A stretch of DNA of 64,000 nucleotides from JAAYZX01 sp040770645 (lineage in GTDB: Bacteria > Actinomycetota > Thermoleophilia > RBG-16-64-13). Below are positions 54,778 to 61,726 of the stretch, piece after piece. The position numbers and the translations under genes were made by a program. The stretch is taken from assembly GCA_040770645.1 (NCBI GenBank), contig JAXGIS010000009.1:27903-91902 (forward strand), given 5' to 3'. Position 1 is the first letter of the stretch. Each line of letters starts with the position of its first letter. The notes below the pieces were generated by a model. The model made no database searches and was not told where the DNA came from. It saw only the letters and a list, made by a program, of their open reading frames with translations.

Positions 54778-55754
54778 GCGGGGCAGAGGGGGCTTTGGCT
54801 TGGGAGACGGGCCTGGTGCCCATGGTGGGGGTGATGCGCGGGGGTGCGCCTGAGCTCGTGCATCGCGGGGTGGCGGCGTGCGTCGATTCGCTGGGTGAGG
54901 TGATCGCGGGCGAAGGAGATGAGCAGCAACTCATTCATTTGCGGTCGGCGGCCAAGCCGTTCCAAGCGCTTGCGCTCGTGGAGACGGGAGCTGCCGACGC
55001 CCTGGGCGTGAGCAGCGAGGAATTGGCGCTGGCTTGCGGCTCCCACCGGGGCGCTTCGGAGCACGTGGCCGTAGTGACCGGGTTCCTTGAGCGTCTGGGT
55101 GTACCGGCGGAGGCATTGGTCTGCGGCGGCGTCGACCACATGTGTTCGGGCAAGCACGCCGCAATGATCGCGTTGGGCGTGTTCCTAGGTCTTCCCCACG
55201 AGGGCTACCAGCAGCCGTCTCACGGGGTGCAGCGCACGATCGCACAGCATGTGGCCGCGGAGGCCGGACTTCCCCCGGATGACATCCTCGATGGCATTGA
55301 TGGGTGCGGCGTGCCCGTCTTCCGTATGCCTGCCGCGAGAGTGGCCCACCTCTATGCCCGTCTGGCAGCGGGGAGTACACCGGCATTGGCCCGTATCCGT
55401 GACGCAATGCTGGCCCATCCTGCCCTCGTGGCGGGAGAGGGTCTGTTCGACACGGAGCTCATGCGGGAGGCGGGGGGAAGGATTATCGCGAAGATGGGCG
55501 CAGACGGGGTGCAGGCCGTAGCGTGGCGGAGTGCCGCAGGAGCGGCGGCGCAGGCGGTGGTCCTCAAACTGTGTGCGGCAGGAGCCGTTGTGTACGGCAC
55601 CGCCGCGGCACTGCTACTGCGTTGGGGACCAGAAGACATCATGCCGGTGCGGTGGGCCCAACGATGGTTACAGGTGCGCAACGTCCGAGATGAGGTGGTG
55701 GGCGAAATCATTCCCCTGTGGCCCGACGGCTCGGAAGAAGGACCAGCGACATGA
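54774..55754 (+). CDS. Type II (PF06089) L-asparaginase
   Basis: 326 residues from ATG 54774, overlapping the HD gene by ATGA. The family segments HRGVAACVDSLGEVIAGEGD, HLRSAAKPFQALALVETGAA, SCGSHRGASEHVA-like LACGSHRGASEHVAVV, HMCSGKHAAMIA and MGADGVQAVAWR are present. The family (AnsA-like, distinct from the classical type I/II enzymes) hydrolyses L-asparagine to aspartate and ammonia. It is cytoplasmic, with no signal peptide. Confidence 0.9.
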   Translation: MSGAEGALAWETGLVPMVGVMRGGAPELVHRGVAACVDSLGEVIAGEGDEQQLIHLRSAAKPFQALALVETGAADALGVSSEELALACGSHRGASEHVAVVTGFLERLGVPAEALVCGGVDHMCSGKHAAMIALGVFLGLPHEGYQQPSHGVQRTIAQHVAAEAGLPPDDILDGIDGCGVPVFRMPAARVAHLYARLAAGSTPALARIRDAMLAHPALVAGEGLFDTELMREAGGRIIAKMGADGVQAVAWRSAAGAAAQAVVLKLCAAGAVVYGTAAALLLRWGPEDIMPVRWAQRWLQVRNVRDEVVGEIIPLWPDGSEEGPAT

Positions 55755-56374
55755 TCGACGAACGTCTGCTGAGGGAAGCCGAGCGGCAGTTCGGTGTCCC
55801 CTACGATCTGGAGTTGAGTTTCGACGTCGACGTGGGCGAATACGATATGGTGATTGGGTCCATGAAAGATTCGCGAAGCGATGACGTAACGTTCTTCATC
55901 ATGGAAGGCGACAATCTGGTGGTGATCCGCAAGCCCATGTTCCCGCCCGGGGTATACCGAGCGCCCAGCGGCGGGGTTCGTTCCGGGGAGGCTTTGGAGC
56001 AGGCAGCCGTGCGCGAAGCGTACGAGGAGACCGGGTTGCGCATCCAACTGGAGAAGTATGTGCTTCGGGTGGCGGCGCGCTTTCGGCTACAGGGTCGTGA
56101 ACCCATCCGTTGGGGGACGCACGTGTTTCTGGCTACCCCGATAGGAGATCTCGCCCTGGATCCCAAAGACACCCGCGAGATCGCTGAGGCCAAATGGGTT
56201 CCCGTCACAACACTCCAAGGCCCCATCCGTGACACGCTCCTTGCAACGGGGCAGGGTCTCTTTCGCTACCGGGTGGCCCTGACGGACGCCACTCTGGAGC
56301 GCCTGGCCCTCACTGAGGCCAACTCCAGGAACCCGAGGCCGTTGAGAGCTGAGCCGGGGACCGTGGAGGCCTGA
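55751..56374 (+). CDS. Nudix hydrolase, second copy in the operon
   Basis: 207 residues from ATG 55751, overlapping the asparaginase stop by ATGA. The Nudix box is SGGVRSGEALEQAAVREAYE followed by ETGL. The N-terminal 60 residues, with YDLELSFDVDVGEYDMVIGS, are not part of the core fold, and the C-terminal tail is Arg/Pro-rich. The substrate is unknown. It is distinct in sequence from the Nudix protein at 53729. Confidence 0.9.
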   Translation: MIDERLLREAERQFGVPYDLELSFDVDVGEYDMVIGSMKDSRSDDVTFFIMEGDNLVVIRKPMFPPGVYRAPSGGVRSGEALEQAAVREAYEETGLRIQLEKYVLRVAARFRLQGREPIRWGTHVFLATPIGDLALDPKDTREIAEAKWVPVTTLQGPIRDTLLATGQGLFRYRVALTDATLERLALTEANSRNPRPLRAEPGTVEA

Positions 56375-56448
56375 GCCGGGGGCCGTGTAGGGCTGAGGCT
56401 GCCCATTCGCTCTGGTATGATCCTGCGATAGACACACAAGGGGGTTGG

Positions 56449-57996
56449 ATGCCGGCGATAATGCGTAGATTGGGTTGGTTCTGGTGGGGCATGATCGCCC
56501 TGGGCCTGATCGTCGTCGCCTGCTCCGTGTTCCTGGTTGCCCAGTACGCTACGGCGGCATCGGTTGGCGGCATGACACCGCCGGACGGGACGGTGCTGGC
56601 CTCCTCCCGTGTGGATATATCGGTTGAGTTGCCGGGTTTCGTACCCGGTGAGGCCGATGTGGAGCTGCTCATCGATGACGTGCCTGTGGATGCAGGGACA
56701 CTACGTCTGCACCCCGATTCAGTGGAATGCTCGGTCGATCTGGCCGACGGTCGGCACGTCGCCAGCGTGAACTACCGCTCTGCAAACGCCTTCTCCAGCA
56801 GGCTGGTGCGCCGTTGGGCCTTTGTGGTGGATACCACTCCACCGCAGATCGAAGTGACATCGCCCGCCACACCAGAGCAACTGGGTGTCACGCCATCGTG
56901 GTTCCGCATCGAGCTGGATGAACCGGGAACGGTGACCTTGATGGTGGACGGCAATCCCGTCCCCCTCGAGCAGGGCGGTACTTTCGCCTCAGGCGCCGTG
57001 GCGGTGCCTGAAGGCATGCACGACCTGCGGGTGGAAGCCGTGGATGCTGTGGGTAACGCGTCGTCGTTGGAATGGCGCTGTTTCGCGGATTACGCCGCAC
57101 CCCGCATCGAAGTGGCCAACGAACCCACCGATAGGGTGGCGGATACTGCCTTGGCCATAGAGTTCTCTGTGAAAGACAACTTGGTGCGGGGACTGGTGGT
57201 AAGTGCCACCCTGAACGGTACGCTGCTGCCCATCGTGGATGTGAGACCCCCTGAGGGTACCAACGAATCCTCGGTTCGCCGTTATCGAATCGACACAGGC
57301 GAGATCTCAGAAGGCCTCCATACCCTCGTCATCACGGCCCGAGATTGGGGAGGTCACACGGATACCTATACGCGTCAATTCACGGTTGATTCCACCGGCC
57401 TGTTTGGGGCACGTTCTATGCGTCAAGGTGCCATTGGAGAGGATGTCAAGCAACTCCAGCAGATGCTCAAGGACAAGGGCTACTATCAGGATGAGATCAG
57501 TGGCTACTTCGATGGGATCACGGTAGCGGCCGTCCAGGCTTATCGTGTGGATCGCGGACTGCCGGCAGGTTCCGGAGTGGATATGGCCATGTGTCTGGCG
57601 TTGGTGGGGCGCATCGTTATCGACCGCTCCGATTGCACCCTCACCCTCTACGACGAGAAAGGGGTGGTCAAGACGTATGGGTGCGCGGTAGGGATGGCGG
57701 CGTACCCCACACCCCTCGGCAGCTTCCAGATCATCAACAAGATCTATCACCCCGCGTGGTCTCCGCCTCCCTCACCGTGGGCGGCGAATCTGGAGCCGGT
57801 GCCACCGGGAGTGGGCAATCCACTCGGCACGCGTTGGATGGGGTTGACGGCACCCTACGTGGGCATCCACGGTACGTACGAAAGCTGGTCCATCGGCCAT
57901 TGGGCATCTCACGGCTGCATTCGCATGCACATCCGGGATGTGGAGGAGTTGTTCGAGATGGTGGCCATCGGTACTCCAGTGGATATCGTTCGATGA
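56449..57996 (+). CDS. L,D-transpeptidase (YkuD) with Ig-like repeats and a peptidoglycan-binding domain
   Basis: 515 residues. An N-terminal membrane anchor (WGMIALGLIVVACSVFLVAQ), three Ig-like/beta repeats with DTTPPQIEVTSPATPEQLGV and ADYAAPRIEVANEP, then a peptidoglycan-binding type 1 domain (GAIGEDVKQLQQMLKDKGYY) and the YkuD catalytic domain. The active site is GHWASHGCIRM with Cys490, preceded by GIHGTY. It cross-links peptidoglycan through 3-3 bonds outside the membrane, and makes the operon partly a wall-related unit. Confidence 0.92.
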   Translation: MPAIMRRLGWFWWGMIALGLIVVACSVFLVAQYATAASVGGMTPPDGTVLASSRVDISVELPGFVPGEADVELLIDDVPVDAGTLRLHPDSVECSVDLADGRHVASVNYRSANAFSSRLVRRWAFVVDTTPPQIEVTSPATPEQLGVTPSWFRIELDEPGTVTLMVDGNPVPLEQGGTFASGAVAVPEGMHDLRVEAVDAVGNASSLEWRCFADYAAPRIEVANEPTDRVADTALAIEFSVKDNLVRGLVVSATLNGTLLPIVDVRPPEGTNESSVRRYRIDTGEISEGLHTLVITARDWGGHTDTYTRQFTVDSTGLFGARSMRQGAIGEDVKQLQQMLKDKGYYQDEISGYFDGITVAAVQAYRVDRGLPAGSGVDMAMCLALVGRIVIDRSDCTLTLYDEKGVVKTYGCAVGMAAYPTPLGSFQIINKIYHPAWSPPPSPWAANLEPVPPGVGNPLGTRWMGLTAPYVGIHGTYESWSIGHWASHGCIRMHIRDVEELFEMVAIGTPVDIVR

Positions 57997-58929
57997 AGGA
58001 TGTAGTCCTCGGCGTCGACATCGGCGGCACCAAGATAGCCGTTGGACTGGTGGATGCGGACGGCCGCGTTCACGGCGAAGTTGACTCATACAAGTACAGC
58101 GCGCCATGAGGAGGAGTTGCTCACCGTTCTGCGCACGCGCATTCGACGCGGGCTGAAGTCGATGGTGGCGGTTGGCACCGGCGCCGGCCGTGTGCGGGCT
58201 GTAGGCGCGGCGTGCGCCGGTACAGTCGATCGGGTGGCGGGTGTGGTCATCGATTCACCGAACTTGCCTTTGAGTGACACTGCGCTCAAGGACTTCATCG
58301 AAGGTGAGTTCGGGATCCCCACGGTGGTGGAGAACGATGTCAACGCCGCCCTGTGGGCCGAGAGTAAGCTCGGGGCCGCCCGTGGCTTGAAACACGTTGT
58401 GATGCTGACTCTGGGGACCGGCCTGGGCGGGGCTCTGCTTCTGGACGGTCGTCTCTATCGGGGCGCCCAGGGTGCGGCCGGCGAGATCGGGCACACCATC
58501 GTGGATCCGCACGGCGAACGCTGTCGGTGCGGGGTCAGAGGGTGCCTGGAAGCATACGTGGCGGCGCCGGCATTTGAGCGTATCGGCTTTCGGACGGTTG
58601 GGCTTTTCGAGAGAGGCGCGTTCACCGGGGAGCTGATAGGTCGGTTGGCGGACGAGGGTAGTGCCGCGGCGTTGCGGGCACTCGATGAGCTGGGTTTCTG
58701 GTTGGGTGTGGGTATTGTCAACGTTACCAATCTCCTCAACCCCGAACTCGTGATCGTTGGTGGCGGCCTCAGTCGATTGGGCGACCGTCTTTTGGAGCCG
58801 GCAAGACGCGTCATCCGCGAATGCGCGCTTCGGCCCGGTCGTGACTTGGTACGTGTGGTGGAGGCAGAGCTGGGGGCAGACGCGGGGATGATAGGTGCCG
58901 GACTGTTGGCCTGGGAGAGGCGCTCGTAG
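57993..58929 (+). CDS. ROK family sugar kinase (glucokinase-like), one frameshift
   Basis: ATG 57993 overlaps the previous stop by ATGA. MKDVVLGVDIGGTKIAVGLV is the ATP-binding start. A one-base shift near 58105 (the SAP-stop is followed by ARHEEELLTVLRTRI in the next frame) joins the rest: NLPLSDTALKDFIEGEFGIP, VENDVNAALWAESKLG, TLGTGLGGALLLDG, EIGHTIVDPHGERCRCGVRG and CLEAYV. The CxCG-x2-G-C zinc motif is the ROK signature. About 311 residues, which fits glucokinase. It would feed glucose-6-P to Pgi at 47 kb. Confidence 0.9.
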
Positions 58930-58957
58930 GCCGGGGTTCGAGGAGAAAGCAACTATC

Positions 58958-60127
58958 GTGCAAACTGCTGAGCTGTTCTTCATGGATAACCGGGCGTCGG
59001 CCGCGCGACGCAACCTCGATCGTCTCCAGCGTCTGGTGCGCAGAGCCGGTTTGGCCGATGTTGTGAGCAAGGGCGACTTGGTCTGCATCAAACTGAGTTT
59101 CGGCGAACTCGGCAACCTGGGTTATATCCACCCCGCGTACGTGCGCACCGTGGTGGAGGCGGTGAAGAAGGTCGGCGGGCGTCCCGTGCTCATGGACTCG
59201 AACACCCTATATACCGGCAGCCGCTCCAATGCTCACGACTCGCTGCTGACGGCGCTGAGCAACGGCTTCGCTTTCGCCACGGTGGGGGCGCCGCTCATGA
59301 TTCTGGACGGTCTCGTTGGCAAGGATTACCGCGAAGTGCCGGTCAACGGCCGCATTTATGAGCAGGTCAAGATCGGGACGGGCCTACTGGACGCCGACTG
59401 TCTCATCTCGTTGGCTCATTTCAAAGGGCACATGGTCTCGGGTTTTGGGGCGCAGATCAAAAACCTGTCCATGGGGGCGGCACCTCGATCCGGGAAGCAG
59501 ATGATGCACTCCGATGTGCGTCCCACCGTAGACGGCGAACGTTGCGCGGGATGCGGACGTTGCGTGTATTGGTGCCCGGCGGGAGCAATAGAGCTCCGCG
59601 AGAACGGGGCGGTGATCTCCAGCGACAGATGCATTGGTTGTGGGGAGTGCGTGGTGTCCTGCGTCCACGGCGCCATTGCCGTCTCCTGGGAGTCCGAAGC
59701 CGGGCTGGTGCAACGCAAGATGGCCGAGTTCGCCCTGGGGGCCTTGTCGGGGAAGGTGGATCGCTCTTTGGGTGTGACCTTCGTGATGAACGTCACTCCG
59801 GATTGCGACTGTTGCTCGTGGAGCGACGCTCCTCTGGTACCCGACGTGGGGATTCTGGCCGGTCGAGATCCGGTGGCGCTGGACCAAGCGGGTCATGACT
59901 TGGTCAAAGCCCAGCCCGGTATAGCCTCGAGTGCGCTGGGCGTTTCGGGCGCCGCGGTCGAAGACAAACTGGCCTACCTTCACCGCTTGATCCAGCGGTC
60001 CAACTCGAGCACGGTGAAGCCGTGGGCCTTGGAGTCCGTGTACCGGCCCCGGTCCCCTGGACACACATTAGCACCTATGCAGCCAGGGCCCGACCGAACT
60101 GCTCACGGGCTTCTCTGGGCGTCATGA
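58958..60127 (+). CDS. DUF362 protein with a 2[4Fe-4S] ferredoxin domain, 3' end disrupted by an IS element
   Basis: Start GTG 58958 (GAGGAGAAA upstream). The DUF362 part contains KLSFGELGNLGYIHPAYVRT, DSNTLYTGSRSNAHDSL and LISLAHFKGHMVSGFGAQIK. The ferredoxin domain has two clusters, CAGCGRCVYWCP and CIGCGECVVSC. The last true codons read, after a one-base shift near 59995, as VQLEHGEAVGLGVR, a normal family C-terminus. At about 60047 the inverted repeat of the IS begins, so the final residues to 60127 come from the element. The function is probably electron transfer or methyl-group activation and is not known. Confidence 0.82.
   Translation: MQTAELFFMDNRASAARRNLDRLQRLVRRAGLADVVSKGDLVCIKLSFGELGNLGYIHPAYVRTVVEAVKKVGGRPVLMDSNTLYTGSRSNAHDSLLTALSNGFAFATVGAPLMILDGLVGKDYREVPVNGRIYEQVKIGTGLLDADCLISLAHFKGHMVSGFGAQIKNLSMGAAPRSGKQMMHSDVRPTVDGERCAGCGRCVYWCPAGAIELRENGAVISSDRCIGCGECVVSCVHGAIAVSWESEAGLVQRKMAEFALGALSGKVDRSLGVTFVMNVTPDCDCCSWSDAPLVPDVGILAGRDPVALDQAGHDLVKAQPGIASSALGVSGAAVEDKLAYLHRLIQRSNSSTVKPWALESVYRPRSPGHTLAPMQPGPDRTAHGLLWAS
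60047..60064 (+). repeat. Left terminal inverted repeat of the IS3 element
   Basis: CCCCGGTCCCCTGGACAC faces the transposase stop codon. It matches the right end over CCCGGT and CCTGGACAC with about three differences in the middle. Confidence 0.7.
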
Positions 60128-60974
60128 ACCCGAGCTTCTCCAGGCGCCACTGGGCGTTGTAGGTTTCGACGAAGGCGACCACGGCGTCGCGGACCTCCTC
60201 GATATTCTTGAATACTCGGCCGTAGATCGCCTGCTCTTTCATGGTGCGAATGAACCGCTCCGCGACGCCGTTCGTCTGCGGCTCGGCGACGAAGGCGAAC
60301 GAGGGGGCGATGCCCCAGTACCGGACCTGCTTGAGGAAGTGATCCGCCAGGTACTGGCATCCATGGTCCAGGCGCAGGGAAAGACCCCGGGCCACATCGG
60401 ACCCCACGGAGCCGTAGATCGCGGTGAGGGCCATGGACAGCGGCTCAAGCGCGGCGAAACGAGTGCCCCGCTTGGTCACGTGGTAGCCGACGCACTCGGC
60501 GTTCCAGTGCTCCACACAGAAGAAGCCCCACACCCAGCCGTCGTCGGCCGTGAGGATGCGGGCTCCGTCGGTGCCCCACACGACCCCCGGTTCCTCGGTG
60601 ATGATCGTGCCTTCGTGAAGTGCGGCCTGAGCTTGGGGCCGACGCCCGGGCGAGAGAAGGTTGGCTTCGCGCATGACCCGCAGGAGGCGCTTGCGGGAGA
60701 CCCGGACATCCTTCTGCACCCGCAGGCGGGCCCACACCTTGCGGTGGCCCTCCCCGGAAAACGGCGAGGCGGCCAGATCAGCTCTAACCAGCGTGAGGAG
60801 CTCATCGTCGGTGAGCGTGGTCTTCGGTCCTCGTTTCTTTCGGGGGCAGAGGGGATGACCCGGATCCTTGCGCTTGCTCCAGAGGTAGTAACTCGAGCGG
60901 CTGACCCCGAAGGCACGGCAGGTCCGAGAGGTGCCGTAGGTGCGTCCGGTGCCCGGGGAGGTCAGGCCGCTCAT
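60075..60974 (-). CDS. IS3 transposase OrfB (DDE integrase)
   Basis: 299 residues. An HTH_21-like segment (CRAFGVSRSSYYLW, SGEGHRKVWARL) and the rve integrase core with the DDE residues: Asp in VVWGTDGARI, Asp in LSLRLDHGCQYL, Glu in NGVAERFIRTMKEQ. The C-terminus has the YNAQWRLEKLGFMTPREARE pattern. ATG 60974 overlaps the orfA stop by four bases, which allows the programmed frameshift typical of IS3 members. Confidence 0.93.
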   Translation of the reverse strand: MSGLTSPGTGRTYGTSRTCRAFGVSRSSYYLWSKRKDPGHPLCPRKKRGPKTTLTDDELLTLVRADLAASPFSGEGHRKVWARLRVQKDVRVSRKRLLRVMREANLLSPGRRPQAQAALHEGTIITEEPGVVWGTDGARILTADDGWVWGFFCVEHWNAECVGYHVTKRGTRFAALEPLSMALTAIYGSVGSDVARGLSLRLDHGCQYLADHFLKQVRYWGIAPSFAFVAEPQTNGVAERFIRTMKEQAIYGRVFKNIEEVRDAVVAFVETYNAQWRLEKLGFMTPREAREQFGRALAA

Positions 60975-61234
60975 CGCTTCGACATCCCCAGGGGCAAAGG
61001 GATGCCCTGCCGACGGCAGCGCTCCCGCAGCAGTTCGTTCTCCATGAGGGCCTCACCCAGGCGCTTGTGGGCCTCGGCCAGACGGAGTTCGGTGGGATCG
61101 GTCTTCTTTGCACGCAGACCGGCGTCCAGGCCGGCGAGCGCCTGTTCGCGCCACTCCTCCAGCCGGTAGATCTCAACGGCGAGTTCGCGGGAGAGGGCGT
61201 CGAGACTCTCTCCCCGCAGGAGGCGCAAGACCAC
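60971..61234 (-). CDS. IS3 transposase OrfA
   Basis: 87 residues from GTG 61234. LRLLRGESLDALSRELAVEI is the helix-turn-helix DNA-binding part and LRLAEAHKRLGEALMENELL the leucine-rich coiled part. The frame is open for about 25 codons upstream of the GTG without an ATG/GTG, and a CTG near 61276 could also serve. It binds the terminal repeats and forms OrfAB by frameshifting. Confidence 0.88.
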   Translation of the reverse strand: MVLRLLRGESLDALSRELAVEIYRLEEWREQALAGLDAGLRAKKTDPTELRLAEAHKRLGEALMENELLRERCRRQGIPLPLGMSKR

Positions 61235-61419
61235 TTCCTTCTTGCGATGACGGCTCCAGCGTTGACCCGCGATCAGGGGGTCGCTGTCGTTTGTTGCCGC
61301 GGCGGGCTCCTACGGGCTCCTTCGGGAACGGCGCCCTCTGCTCGTCTCTCACCCTTCGTCTCCTGTTCGCTCACATCTCCTTCTTGCACCTTCTGGGCTA
61401 CAGGTTAAATCCCCTTCAG

Positions 61420-61437
61420 GTGTCCAGGAAAACCGGG
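61420..61437 (-). repeat. Right terminal inverted repeat of the IS3 element
   Basis: Plus-strand GTGTCCAGGAAAACCGGG is the inverted counterpart of the left repeat, beginning the element from the right. Confidence 0.7.
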
Positions 61438-61700
61438 TGCGCGGCATAGATTGATCGTTCGCAGATGGGAATCCATAATCTCGCGAAGGACCGTGAACAA
61501 GGAGTCTGCGCCATCGGGAGCTGGATCTGAAGTCATGGTTCCCACAGAGACAGCATCCTTCATGAGGCATGTCGTGAGCTCCATCACGTTGGGAACACGG
61601 GCCGCCTGAGACAATCCGGAACCCAAAAGCACCGCTACTTGACAACTACCGCCCCCTGTCCCAGGACGAAGCCGGCTGCCAAAATGCCACGCATCGAACG
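61438..61700 (-). pseudogene. SIR2-like protein fragment cut by the IS element
   Basis: On the minus strand the open frame reads PFDAWHFGSRL, then CQVAVLLGSGLSQAARVPNV followed by MELTTCLMKDAVSVG, and runs into the IS repeat. The GSGLS-x-A-x-x-P pattern resembles the GAGxSxxAGIP nucleotide-binding loop of SIR2-like domains, found in anti-phage proteins. Only about 80 residues remain, and the start is unclear. It begins right after the helicase stop, so it was probably the next gene of the same operon. Confidence 0.45.
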
Positions 61701-61726
61701 GGATCAGGCAGAGCGGGAACAGCTGC

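Larger units (their letters stand above)
60047..61437 (-). mobile_element. IS3-family insertion sequence
   Basis: About 1.39 kb, with two overlapping transposase genes on the minus strand and imperfect terminal inverted repeats. The left end CCCCGGTCCCCTGGACAC (60047-60064) and the right end, read inward, CCCGGTTTTCCTGGACAC (complement of 61420-61437) share the CCCGGT and CCTGGACAC blocks. The flanks differ in content (DUF362 gene to the left, SIR2-like remnant to the right), and no clear target duplication is visible. Confidence 0.85.

Noticed and set aside
58105..58112. TGA in the ROK kinase gene as a further selenocysteine codon
   Set aside because: The protein similarity resumes in another frame and homologues have no Cys there, so it is an ordinary frameshift.
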